A stretch of DNA of 64,000 nt, from NCBI GenBank assembly GCA_036419695.1, contig CP143946.1:2784001-2848000 (forward strand), given 5' to 3'. Origin of the DNA: [Clostridium] symbiosum (lineage in GTDB: Bacteria; Bacillota; Clostridia; Lachnospirales; Lachnospiraceae). A program made the position numbers and the translations under genes. Positions 25,456-34,028 of this stretch are shown here, one piece after another. The notes below the pieces were generated by a model. That model was not told where the DNA came from and did no database searches. It saw only the letters and a list, made by a program, of their open reading frames with translations. Each line of letters begins with the position of its first letter. Within the stretch, counting starts at the first letter, position 1.

Positions 25456-26652
25456 CTATTCACTCCTCAACGCCTCAATCGGATTCAGCCGGGCTGCGCG
25501 GGCAGCGGGCATATAGCCGAACAGCAGTCCGATTCCCACCGACACGCTGAAGGAAATGAGAATCGATCCGGCCGTCGGTACCGCCGTCATTCCCATCATT
25601 TTCCCGATGGCCCCGGTCAGCGCGCAGCCCAGGATAATTCCTATGATTCCGCCGATGGAACTTGTCACGGCGGCTTCTATCACAAACTGCTGCATAATTG
25701 TTCTTCTTTTTGCTCCCAGGGATTTGCGGATTCCGATTTCCCTCGTCCTCTCCGTCACGGATACCAGCATGATGTTCATTACGCCCACACCGGCCACCAG
25801 CAGGGAGATTCCGGCAATCCCACCGAGCACCATGGACATCATCGCTATCATGGAGTTCAGGGAATCTAAAAGCTCACTCATGGCTGTGACCGTGTACAGA
25901 TCCTCATTCTTGAAAATCGGGTAGAGAAATGCATCGAAAAGTGCTTTCACCGTCTCGGTATCTCCAACATTCTTCGTGGTAAAAATATAATTGTTGATCG
26001 TCCCGTTCCTGGACAGTTTCATCGCAGCGGTATAGGGAATATAGATGAAATCATCGCTTCCTCCCTCCTCCACCGCGTCGCTTTCGCTGGTCTGGCGTTC
26101 CACGCTGCCCACGATTTCATACGCCTCTCCGTTGACCTTGAGCGTCTGTCCGATGGCCTTGTCGGCCCCTCCATAGAGCTCCGTGGCGAGATAATATCCG
26201 ATGACGCAGACCTTCTGTCTGGATAAAATATCGGAGTACTGGATAAATCGGCCCTGCTGAAGCTCCTGGCTTTTTAAATCCAGAAATTCTTCGCTGACGC
26301 CGGTGATTGACGTGCTGGTCAGGGATTCATTTCCCGATTTTACCGTGCCGCTGACACTGACATTCGGTGACATCTGGTCAAAATAGGACTCGTTTTCTTC
26401 ATAGAATTCATACATCTGATCAACGGACACCGAGCGGGTGCTCAGATTCACCAGATTGACCGAAATCTGGTTCGTCCCCATGCTGGAAAAGCTTTCCGTC
26501 ATATACGACATTTGTCCATTGACCAGGCCAACCAGGATAATCACGGCCGCAACGCCGATGATGATCCCAAGCATCGTCAGGAACGAACGCATTTTATTGC
26601 TCCATATGCTTTTCAGGGCTAAACTAAATGACTGCCGCATACTCTTCCACAT
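25456..26652 (-). CDS. MacB/FtsX-type ABC permease
   Basis: 398 residues. One membrane segment near 22-42 (MLGIIIGVAAVIILVGLVNG), a large extracellular MacB-periplasmic-type domain (about 45-265), then three membrane segments (about 272-300, 325-350, 360-382). The cytoplasmic signature ERTREIGIRKSLGAKRRTIMQQFVIEA near 310 is typical of MacB/FtsX permeases. It works as a dimer with the ATPase encoded just upstream, whose 3' end overlaps its start by 29 bp; a second in-frame ATG 12 bp downstream is possible. With the adaptor protein it should export a peptide, drug or lipid-like molecule, or act as a mechanotransducer; no substrate gene is nearby. Confidence 0.92.
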   Translation of the reverse strand: MWKSMRQSFSLALKSIWSNKMRSFLTMLGIIIGVAAVIILVGLVNGQMSYMTESFSSMGTNQISVNLVNLSTRSVSVDQMYEFYEENESYFDQMSPNVSVSGTVKSGNESLTSTSITGVSEEFLDLKSQELQQGRFIQYSDILSRQKVCVIGYYLATELYGGADKAIGQTLKVNGEAYEIVGSVERQTSESDAVEEGGSDDFIYIPYTAAMKLSRNGTINNYIFTTKNVGDTETVKALFDAFLYPIFKNEDLYTVTAMSELLDSLNSMIAMMSMVLGGIAGISLLVAGVGVMNIMLVSVTERTREIGIRKSLGAKRRTIMQQFVIEAAVTSSIGGIIGIILGCALTGAIGKMMGMTAVPTAGSILISFSVSVGIGLLFGYMPAARAARLNPIEALRSE

Positions 26653-27337
26653 CCCCGTCGAAATTAATTTTACCGTCGTGTATCCGGACGACTCTCCGGG
26701 CCTCCATTGCTATGGAGCTGTCATGGGTAATCATGACAATGGTATTGCCCTCCCGGTTGAGTTCCTTCATAAAATCCAGCACATCGCGGCTGGTTCTGGA
26801 ATCCAGGGCACCCGTAGGCTCATCGGCCAGGATCAGGGACGGGCTTCCGGCCAGCGCCCTGGCAATGGAAACCCTCTGCTGCTGTCCGCCGGAAAGCTGT
26901 TTCGGTTTGCTGGCCCATTTATCAGCCAGCCCTACCTTTTCAAGTGATTTCATCGCCATTTCCCTGCGTTCCGATTTGGAAAGTCCTGCATAGAGAAGGG
27001 GAAGTTCCACATTTTCCAGGAGATTGTCTCTGGGCAGCAGGTTATACTGCTGAAAGATAAATCCAATCATCTTATTGCGTATTTCGGCCAGCTGGTTGTC
27101 GCACATATGGCTGACATCCTCCCCGCCCAGGTAATATTCCCCGTCGGTCGGCACATCCAGGGCTCCTATGATGTTCATCAGCGTAGATTTCCCGCTGCCC
27201 GATTTTCCTACAATCGCTACAAACTCGCCCCGTTCGATGCTCAGGTTAATCCCGTCGTTGGCCCTCACTTCCTCGGAACCCATCTGGTACGTCTTATGAA
27301 TATCCTTAAGCTCAATTAACGGCCTGTTCTCATCCAT
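26624..27337 (-). CDS. MacB/LolD-type ABC ATPase
   Basis: 237 residues, a complete ABC ATPase of the MacB/LolD group: Walker A GKSGSGKST (44-52), Q-loop FQQYNLLPRDNLLENVELPL near 94, signature LSGGQQQRVSIARAL near 148, Walker B LILADEPTGALDS near 168, switch His in MITHDSS near 205. Third of four genes on one transcript (SLH protein, adaptor, ATPase, permease). Partners and overlap show it drives the MacB-like permease. Confidence 0.94.
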   Translation of the reverse strand: MDENRPLIELKDIHKTYQMGSEEVRANDGINLSIERGEFVAIVGKSGSGKSTLMNIIGALDVPTDGEYYLGGEDVSHMCDNQLAEIRNKMIGFIFQQYNLLPRDNLLENVELPLLYAGLSKSERREMAMKSLEKVGLADKWASKPKQLSGGQQQRVSIARALAGSPSLILADEPTGALDSRTSRDVLDFMKELNREGNTIVMITHDSSIAMEARRVVRIHDGKINFDGDVEEYAAVI

Positions 27338-27353
27338 CTTTCCTCACCCCCTC

Positions 27354-29090
27354 TTACGGCCGTCCGCCGCCCTGGCTGCCGCGGTTTCCGCCGCCCTGGC
27401 CGCCTGCCGGCATATCAATCTGCATCGGCATCATCATCGCAGCGCCTTCGGAGCCTGCGCTCGACTCAGCCACATATACCACATCGCCCTCCTGTAAATC
27501 ACCGGAGGTAATTTCTACATAATCGGAACTGATAAGCCCCGTCTCCACTTTCACCTCCCGGAAACCGGCTGGTACGCGTCCCTGTGCCTCCGTGACGGAA
27601 TCATCCTTCACATAAACCTTACTGCCCCTCTGAAGCGCGTCCGCAGGTACCGCCAGAACGTTTTCAGCGGAATCTACGATAATCGTTCCGTCCACATTCA
27701 TCCCCGGAAGCAGGCCTCCCACTTCGTCCAGAGTCACGGTAACCGGATAATAGGTCACGCCGTTGGAGCTGGTTCCCTCCAGGCTGATGCCGGTTACCTT
27801 GCCGGTAAACTTCTGATTTTCAAACGCATCCGCCGATACCTGAACCGTCTGGCCGACTTTTACGCTGCTGATATCCAGCTCATCGATATTCATCTGGAAG
27901 GTGACGGAGGACATGTCGTAGATAACGGCCAGGGCCGAAGCGCTGGAACCGTTCTGGACCTTATCCCCCACCTTGTAACTCTTTTTAATTACGGTCCCCG
28001 ATATCGGCGCCGTAATCGTGTAATCATCGTATGTATCCTGGGTCGAATCGAGGCTCGACTGGGCCTGTTCCAGACTCGACTGAGCGGAATCCATGGAATC
28101 CTTGTATGTTTTAATCAGCTTTTCCGCAGTGCTCGCCTTCATCCTGAAAATCGGACTGCCTGCATTTACAAAATCGCCCTCATTCACAAGAAGCTCTTCC
28201 ACCTCTACATTGGATGAGAGATCGGCCGCTATTACGGTATCCACGGTCGCTGTAAACGTCCCGTCCCCGCTTGAGACAAACTCTCCCACGGCCGCGGTGG
28301 CAGCCATATCTGCAGTGAGGCCTCCCGGATTCTCCACCTGGATGGTGACGTAACGCACCAGCCGTCCTCCCGTCATCGTCTCATCCATCGTGCTGACACT
28401 CGTCACGACACCCGTGAGCTGCTCCAGCGTATCGCTGAGGGTGAGGGTCGCGGCGCTGCCGGGAAGAATGGCCGCCGCCTCCATATTTAAAAACGGCACT
28501 TTGATTTTCATAATCTGATCATTGTAAATATCGGCAATCTGGGTATTGGAGCTCACCTTATCACCGGCCTCTATATGAAGCTGCCTGATATAGCCCGATT
28601 TGGTAGACTTGTAGGTATTGCCGCTGTATTTTCCGACCGCTTCATTGTAATCGCTGACCGCGGCATTGTAATTACTCTCGGCCCGGCTCACGGAATTGCT
28701 GGCGGAACTGAGTTTTGATTCCATTGAGGATGCGTCGATCCGGTAAAGGATTTGTCCCGCCTCCACCTGATCACCCTCTTCAAAATTGGCCTCTATCACC
28801 TCGCCCTCCGCCATGGAGGTGATGCTGTATGTATCCTTGGGTAAGATGGTGCCCGAGGACGAAAGCGTGGATGTAATATCCTGCCTTACCACGGACGCCG
28901 TATTCACCTTCTGCCCCTGTGTGGCCGCCCCGTTTATTTTCTTCTGTCTGTTTATGAAAAAAACGGCAGCTGCACACAGGATAATCATTATCACGACAAG
29001 GATGATTTTTTTCTTTTTACCTCCTTTTTGCGTCTTCTTTACGCCCTTATCCCGCATCCGGCTGAACAGGCTGATCACTCTTTCATTCAT
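27354..29090 (-). CDS. MacA/HlyD-type efflux adaptor protein
   Basis: 578 residues. A basic N-terminus (KKTQKGGKKKK) and one membrane segment (about 28-46) anchor it outside the cell. Two lipoyl/biotinyl-like halves (near 75-110 and 385-410: YTITAPISGTVIKKSYKVGDKV) flank a coiled-coil region of S/A/Q-rich heptads (about 120-160 and 330-375: KDSMDSAQSSLEQAQSSLDSTQDTYDD), then beta-barrel and membrane-proximal domains with PVTVTLDEVGGLLPGMNVDGTIIV. The C-terminal tail is glycine-rich (GGQGGGNRGSQGGGRP). In Gram-negatives MacA bridges MacB and TolC; in Gram-positives the adaptor must reach into the wall. Its partner here may be the SLH protein encoded in front of it, 17 bp away. Confidence 0.92.
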   Translation of the reverse strand: MNERVISLFSRMRDKGVKKTQKGGKKKKIILVVIMIILCAAAVFFINRQKKINGAATQGQKVNTASVVRQDITSTLSSSGTILPKDTYSITSMAEGEVIEANFEEGDQVEAGQILYRIDASSMESKLSSASNSVSRAESNYNAAVSDYNEAVGKYSGNTYKSTKSGYIRQLHIEAGDKVSSNTQIADIYNDQIMKIKVPFLNMEAAAILPGSAATLTLSDTLEQLTGVVTSVSTMDETMTGGRLVRYVTIQVENPGGLTADMAATAAVGEFVSSGDGTFTATVDTVIAADLSSNVEVEELLVNEGDFVNAGSPIFRMKASTAEKLIKTYKDSMDSAQSSLEQAQSSLDSTQDTYDDYTITAPISGTVIKKSYKVGDKVQNGSSASALAVIYDMSSVTFQMNIDELDISSVKVGQTVQVSADAFENQKFTGKVTGISLEGTSSNGVTYYPVTVTLDEVGGLLPGMNVDGTIIVDSAENVLAVPADALQRGSKVYVKDDSVTEAQGRVPAGFREVKVETGLISSDYVEITSGDLQEGDVVYVAESSAGSEGAAMMMPMQIDMPAGGQGGGNRGSQGGGRP

Positions 29091-29107
29091 TTTGTTCTTC
29101 TCCCCGA

Positions 29108-30202
29108 CTACTCAATATAATCTATCAACTGATATTCCGGACTGTCGTTGTCCTCATCCGCGGATGCCGGCTTGTCTTCCCAGATAACGATGATATCATC
29201 ACCAATCTTCAGATCGCCGTAAACCGAAAAGGCAAACTGCATGTCGGAGGTAGTCAGTTCATACTCCGTGCCGCTGACAACGATGGAGGTGGGTATCATG
29301 ACATCCGAAGATTTGTAGTAAATTGCATCAAGTGTGCCCTCCGTGGCGCCGCGGCCGCCCTTTCCGCTCTCCGAATAGCCGTAAACCGCCCTCGAAGCCG
29401 TGTTGTAGTAGATAACGATTGCCTCATCCTCCACTTCATCCGCTGTTGCCGACTCACCGTCCAGATAAAACGAGGCCTTGGATACGGAAAATGGAAGGAT
29501 GCTGCCCATGCTCCTGTCTTTTACCGCAACCGGTCCCTTCAGCTTGCTTTCCAGCGCCTCCAGAGGATTGATCTCCCCGTCGGATGTCAGCGTAAAGTCG
29601 AGAACCGAGGCGTAAACGGTGGAACTGGTGGCTTTCTTTCCCTCATTTTCCTTTGTATTGGTTTTCATCAGGTTGTAAAAAAGATTGACGCAGTCGAAAC
29701 GGCTCAGAACCTCGGTGCCGGATTTGCCGATCTCATCGTCCAGTTCCAGATAGGCCGCTTTCGCCAGCCTGTTCGCCGCCTGGTTATTTCCAAAATCCTC
29801 ATTCGTATATCCCAGAAGGGTTAAAACTGCTTTTACCGCCTCCTGCATGGTTATATTCTCATCCGGTTTGAACTTGCCGCCGAGGTAGCCCGTCATCCAT
29901 CCCTGCTCGACGGCAGTTCTTATATAGGAGGCGTACTCATTATTCCGGTCTACATCCGCAAATATGGAGACATTATTTTCAGCACTGATGCTGCTGCGGT
30001 AGGTGGAGGCGTTTACAAGCATCTTCGCAAACTGCGCTCTCGTCACCAGGCTGCTGTCGTCGGACTGCGCCGTCATAATTCCCGCTGCCGTAATCACTTT
30101 CTTTCTCATGCTGTAGCTGGAAGAAGCCTCGGCCGTCATCGGAGCCGCCGCTGTGATTGCCATAACGGCCGCCAAAGAGACAGCCATGCGTTGTCTATTC
30201 AT
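29108..30202 (-). CDS. SLH-domain surface protein, first gene of the MacAB-like operon
   Basis: 364 residues with a signal peptide (about 1-27, cut near AEA-SS). S-layer homology repeats cover about 30-180: FAKMLVNASTYRSS..SIFADVDRNNEYASYIRTAVEQGWMTGYLGGKFKPDENITMQEAVKAVLTLLGY is a clear SLH unit, with weaker ones on both sides. The remaining 180 residues form an all-beta region I do not recognise (ASFYLDGESATADEVEDEAIVIYYN; YGDLKIGDDIIVIWEDK). SLH domains bind pyruvylated secondary wall polymer. The gene leads an operon with the adaptor, ATPase and permease, so it probably anchors or extends the export complex in the wall. That role is inference. Confidence 0.88.
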   Translation of the reverse strand: MNRQRMAVSLAAVMAITAAAPMTAEASSSYSMRKKVITAAGIMTAQSDDSSLVTRAQFAKMLVNASTYRSSISAENNVSIFADVDRNNEYASYIRTAVEQGWMTGYLGGKFKPDENITMQEAVKAVLTLLGYTNEDFGNNQAANRLAKAAYLELDDEIGKSGTEVLSRFDCVNLFYNLMKTNTKENEGKKATSSTVYASVLDFTLTSDGEINPLEALESKLKGPVAVKDRSMGSILPFSVSKASFYLDGESATADEVEDEAIVIYYNTASRAVYGYSESGKGGRGATEGTLDAIYYKSSDVMIPTSIVVSGTEYELTTSDMQFAFSVYGDLKIGDDIIVIWEDKPASADEDNDSPEYQLIDYIE

Positions 30203-30451
30203 AAAAAACTCCTCTCAATACTGCTCATTTATTTCATACATTTTCCATCGAATTACTTTGTTGCTACTATACCAATAATTTGTGTGCATTTCGTGTTCTA
30301 ACTGTGAAAATACCGCGTATTTGAACGATGGCACGCCCTTTCCCCCCGATAGGGGTACAGACTCCCGGAAGAATACCGGCAGTCTGTTCCGGCCTGTTTG
30401 AGAGCAGAAGAAAGAGTCCTGTTTTCCGGACTCCCGTTTCCTATGAATTAA

Positions 30452-30502
30452 AAAAAGAAGGCGCGCCCGCCTGTTTCCACCTGCAGACGCCGCCTTCTTT
30501 TT
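30452..30502 (-). terminator. Rho-independent terminator overlapping the patatin gene stop
   Basis: AAAAAGAAGGCG at 30452-30463 pairs with CGCCTTCTTTTT at 30491-30502; the TAA stop (30501-30503) is at its edge. Bases 30203-30451 hold the promoter region of the SLH operon (AT-rich) and nothing else clear. Confidence 0.8.
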
Positions 30503-31382
30503 ACTGTATCTTATTGTTTTCCCCGGGTGTCATCCCCAGATAATCCGTCAAAGCCGGCAGGCGGCTCTCCGCAATTCTGGTTCCCTCCCCATAAAGTTCT
30601 TCCAGCTTTCTTACATCCTGCTCAAATCTTGAAACCCGGACCGGGAATTCGGGGCGGATGACAAAGATTCGCCCTTCCTTCTCCAGGTTTTCAATCGCCT
30701 CCTGCATCGTGTTATACCGTTCCGGCACCTCGTAAAGTGCGTTTAACAGATTGGGCAGGGGTGCAAAATAGCGCTCATACGCTCTTGCAGTAAGTCTTCC
30801 AACCGGTTTCTTACGATAACCGCTGTGGCGGGTTAAAACAAGGACCACCTTTTCATATCCCAGCTCAAATGCCCTCTCATAGGCGATGGGGAGAGACACT
30901 CCGCCATCCAGGTAATTCTTATGGTCCACCTTTACCATCCGCGAAAGCATCGGGATGCTGCTGGAGGCCCTGACCGCCTGCATCATCTCCGGACACGACA
31001 ACTTATCGAAAAATTCCGGTTTTCCCGTTTTGCATCTCGTGGCCACCACCTCAAACTTCTGCGGCGAACTGTAGAAAGAATCGTAGTCAAAGGGAACCAG
31101 CTCATTGCTCAGTTCCCCGAATACGAAATCGAAATTGAATATCAGCCTGCTTTTCACAAGACTTCCAAGTCCCATGTAGCGCTTATCATGCAGATATTCT
31201 TTATTAATGCGGAGCATACGCCCCTTTTGCCCGCTGATGTAATTCATCCCCGCCATCGTTCCGGCGGAAACTCCGTTTACGTAGGAAAGCTGTATCCCAT
31301 GTTCCAGCAGTGTATCCAGGACGCCCGCCGTAAATACGCTGCGCAGGGAGCCGCCTTCCAGTACAAGTGCTCCTTCAGTCAA
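30501..31382 (-). CDS. Patatin-like phospholipase (RssA/YlbK type)
   Basis: 293 residues from a TTG at 31382, preceded by AGGAGAGGCGG; a longer frame begins at another TTG at 31436 but would place 18 extra residues before the conserved start. The patatin signatures are all present: the oxyanion loop LEGGSLRSVFTAGVLD, the nucleophile elbow GVSAGTMAG (Ser near residue 41) and the catalytic Asp in YLDGGVSLPI near 157. It should hydrolyse acyl esters of lipids in the cytosol or at the membrane. It follows the DUF4173-like membrane gene by about 60 bp and ends at a terminator, so it may be the last gene of that operon. Confidence 0.88.
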   Translation of the reverse strand: MTEGALVLEGGSLRSVFTAGVLDTLLEHGIQLSYVNGVSAGTMAGMNYISGQKGRMLRINKEYLHDKRYMGLGSLVKSRLIFNFDFVFGELSNELVPFDYDSFYSSPQKFEVVATRCKTGKPEFFDKLSCPEMMQAVRASSSIPMLSRMVKVDHKNYLDGGVSLPIAYERAFELGYEKVVLVLTRHSGYRKKPVGRLTARAYERYFAPLPNLLNALYEVPERYNTMQEAIENLEKEGRIFVIRPEFPVRVSRFEQDVRKLEELYGEGTRIAESRLPALTDYLGMTPGENNKIQ

Positions 31383-31443
31383 TTTAAATCCGCCTCTCCT
31401 TTCTTCCCGGACAGGCCCGCCGCCTTCGCTCTGCAAAAGCCGG

Positions 31444-32994
31444 TTATAAAAAGCCCATCATCAGGTTTGCCTGGTACATCCAGACCTCCATATTGCTGTA
31501 TGCCAGCAGGAGGAAGGTGACCGCGGCAAAAATAACCGCCGGCTTTATGGCATTCCCCCGCTTCCAGGTACAGTAGAAAAGCCTGGAGAACGAGACAAAC
31601 AGTACTGCCATAAACCAGCTGGTAAATACCCTCTTAAAGGTAAAACCATATACACTAATATAAAGGCACATTTTGGAAAATGCAAGTACAATAAATCCCA
31701 GCGTCTCCACACTGAGCAGGGAAAGTATCCTTTTAACCGTCCGGTTCCCACCGTCGGAAAACACTTTGATAAAGTAAAACAGCATAAAATTGATCACCGC
31801 GATAAAACACAGCTCAAAGAATCCCTGTCTGGCGTATTCACTGTATACAAAACTCTGTTGGTGCGAAAATGCCTTCATAAGGATGTCAGAGAATTTGACC
31901 AGGAAAAACAGGACATAAACTCCGCAGACAGCCGCTGAAAAGGACATCATGACCGTGAAAGGAATCCTGACCGCCGCACCGGCCCCGCCCGTTAATTTCT
32001 TTGTTTTTGTCACTTTTGCATGAAAGGCGCCGTAAAAAAGGCCAAAGAAATAAAAGGTACCTAAAAATACCAGCAAATTTAACAAAAAGTCGCCAAATAA
32101 CAGTGCCTCAAAAAACTTCTGTGTCAGACTCAGGCAGAATTGTGAAATTCCCCCCGTAAAAGCCGAAAAGCTCTCGTCTGCCGCCGCCAGCATCGGCAGG
32201 ACAATAATGAGGACGGGAATACTCATGATGATTCCAAACAGAATCTGCCCCGCTTTATCCTTCTGCCTTTTCTTCGTCTCCTGATCGCCGCTCCTTAATT
32301 TTCTCACTCCGTGAACCGCCACCAGGAAGGCCTCATCAAAATGGGAAAACGGAATAGCAAAAAAACCTCTCAGCAAATCCCTGATGCAGCTTTCATCCAG
32401 CCGCCCTCTCAGTCTTGCCCCTCCTATCGTGAGCAGCCAGTAAACACCCGCTCCGTGCAGAAACAGTGCAACATAGGGCATTATGTCCTGCCGCTCCCAG
32501 TCCTGCTGCCCCGGAAGATATTTGACAAGAAACCATACCGCCGCAGCCGCCATGAAAACAAAGTAGAGTTTCGCCTCCCCATCCATCTTCCTGCCGGAGG
32601 ATGACAGATAAAAAATCCCGGCAAATGCAAACAGCGCTGTAAACAGCGGAAGCCAGGCACCGGGAAAGACCCCCGCCCCCCTCACATAGGCCCAGGAAGC
32701 AAATGCCGCGGTAAGAACAAGGATGTAGTCATTCCATCCATATTCCCTGCGCTGTGTGGCGGTTTTATCCGCCGGATCGCCTACATCGTCCGCAGATACC
32801 CGCGTATCTGCTCCTGTGCCGCGTTCAGGCGGCTCCTGCCCTATCAACATTCGTTCCCTGTCAGGCATCACTTTCACTTCGGGTATTAGTCCCTCTTCAG
32901 GCATTAATCCCTCTTCGGATATTGCTCTCTTTTCAGACGCCAATTTTTCTTCATCTGATAACTTTTCTTTCGGCATTAATTCTTCCTGATCCAT
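31444..32994 (-). CDS. Multi-pass membrane protein of the DUF4153/DUF4173 type
   Basis: 516 residues from the ATG at 32994 (GGAGG seven bases upstream); a GTG two codons earlier overlaps the stop of the HTH gene. The first 90 residues are charged and repetitive (MPKEKL, LMPEEGLIPE, EEKL and similar units), probably cytosolic. About 11-12 membrane segments follow from about 90. The segment YSEYARQGFFELCFIAVINF near 390 matches the conserved core of DUF4173 proteins. Function unknown. It is co-transcribed with a small HTH regulator and a DUF2975 protein, an arrangement often seen for such modules; sensing of envelope state is a guess. Confidence 0.8.
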   Translation of the reverse strand: MDQEELMPKEKLSDEEKLASEKRAISEEGLMPEEGLIPEVKVMPDRERMLIGQEPPERGTGADTRVSADDVGDPADKTATQRREYGWNDYILVLTAAFASWAYVRGAGVFPGAWLPLFTALFAFAGIFYLSSSGRKMDGEAKLYFVFMAAAAVWFLVKYLPGQQDWERQDIMPYVALFLHGAGVYWLLTIGGARLRGRLDESCIRDLLRGFFAIPFSHFDEAFLVAVHGVRKLRSGDQETKKRQKDKAGQILFGIIMSIPVLIIVLPMLAAADESFSAFTGGISQFCLSLTQKFFEALLFGDFLLNLLVFLGTFYFFGLFYGAFHAKVTKTKKLTGGAGAAVRIPFTVMMSFSAAVCGVYVLFFLVKFSDILMKAFSHQQSFVYSEYARQGFFELCFIAVINFMLFYFIKVFSDGGNRTVKRILSLLSVETLGFIVLAFSKMCLYISVYGFTFKRVFTSWFMAVLFVSFSRLFYCTWKRGNAIKPAVIFAAVTFLLLAYSNMEVWMYQANLMMGFL

Positions 32995-32996
32995 AA

Positions 32997-33203
32997 TCAC
33001 TCCTCCTCAAATTCCAGAATATCTCCCGGCTGGCAGGAAAGTTCCCTGCAGATGGCTTCCAGCGTGGAAAACCGTATTGCCTTCGCCTTGTTATTTTTCA
33101 GTATTGACAGATTGGCCGGAGTGATGCCCACACGTTCCGCCAGTTCACCGGCGGATATCTTGCGCTTTGCCATCATCACATCCAGATTCACTATGATTCC
33201 CAT
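32997..33203 (-). CDS. Small Cro/C1-type HTH regulator (YozG-like)
   Basis: 68 residues that consist almost only of an XRE-type helix-turn-helix: MAKRKISAGELAERVGITPANLSILKNNKAKAIRFSTLEAICRELSCQPGDILEF. Small proteins of this type are usually encoded beside DUF2975 membrane proteins, as here (15 bp downstream of it), and their level or activity may be tuned by the membrane partner. It probably controls its own operon. The stop overlaps the next gene's start region. Confidence 0.92.
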   Translation of the reverse strand: MGIIVNLDVMMAKRKISAGELAERVGITPANLSILKNNKAKAIRFSTLEAICRELSCQPGDILEFEEE

Positions 33204-33218
33204 TTAAGCCCCTTCCCT

Positions 33219-33671
33219 CTATACTGTATAGTCATTCTCTTCCTTGATTTCCCTGGCCCGTTCAAAGACATTCTTAATCACCCGGATTAACAGTCCCATA
33301 AAGGCTGCACAGGCCGCTATAATCAGGAAGAACACATAGTAAGCCGTGGAAACCAGGCAGACGGCGGCAACGGCAAAACACATCCAGCTAATCAGCCGCA
33401 GGCATCTCACATTCTCCTCGCTGAAAATCTGTTCTTCTCCAATCCGCCCGATCATTCTGTAGAGATTCCATAAAATAATTCCAAGAGGTACGGCGCTCGC
33501 ATAGATTGTCGCCGTGAACAGCAGGGCGTCCTTTCCGCGCGCGGAAAAGCTATGCCTGACAAACTCCCTTGTCATCACCGGGCAGAACGCCACAACCAGC
33601 ACATACGCAGCCGCAAATAAAATAATAAAAAACTTAGTCAGTCCTATCGACTTTTCATTATTCCAGTTCAT
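33219..33671 (-). CDS. DUF2975 family membrane protein
   Basis: 150 residues with four membrane segments (about 11-30, 48-70, 92-112, 113-130) and a charged C-terminal tail (FERAREIKEENDYTV). Matches the DUF2975 plan of a short four-helix protein encoded directly before a YozG-like HTH protein. GGAGG precedes the start. Function unknown; first gene of an operon with the HTH regulator and the large membrane protein, behind a clear sigma-A promoter. Confidence 0.85.
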   Translation of the reverse strand: MNWNNEKSIGLTKFFIILFAAAYVLVVAFCPVMTREFVRHSFSARGKDALLFTATIYASAVPLGIILWNLYRMIGRIGEEQIFSEENVRCLRLISWMCFAVAAVCLVSTAYYVFFLIIAACAAFMGLLIRVIKNVFERAREIKEENDYTV

Positions 33672-33731
33672 ATATAAAGTACACCTCCGGGGTAAATTCA
33701 GCCTGGTAAACGGACCATCGCTGTTACAGGA

Positions 33732-33760
33732 AGTATAGCATGGTAAAAATTGAAAATCAA
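33732..33760 (-). promoter_or_regulatory. Predicted sigma-A promoter of the DUF2975-HTH operon
   Basis: Minus strand TTGATT (33760-33755), 17-bp spacer, TATACT (33737-33732), about 60 bp upstream of the start at 33671. The AT-rich stretch 33755-33800 upstream is a candidate UP element or operator. Confidence 0.78.
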
Positions 33761-33911
33761 TATATATTTATCGTTTTTCGATATATTAATGATGTTTTTC
33801 GGAAAATGTAAGAAATGGCAGCTGAGGTGTAAGAAATGGTAAATGGACATAAGCTAAAATGAGAAATGGAGCGATACCGGACTGCACCCGGCCGCAAACC
33901 AAGGCAAAAAA

Positions 33912-33956
33912 GGAAGCCGGCATACAGCGGCCCAAAGACCCTGCCTGACGGCTTCC
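33912..33956 (-). terminator. Terminator of the cardiolipin synthase gene
   Basis: Minus strand GGAAGCCG ... CGGCTTCC followed by TTTTTT; about 73 bp past the stop at 34029. The long loop makes it less certain. Confidence 0.6.
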
Positions 33957-34028
33957 CGGAGACGGAAGGAAACGAAAGAAATCCGATTTCCATCCAGTCA
34001 CAGAATATTATTTTTTGTTTCTGCTGCG

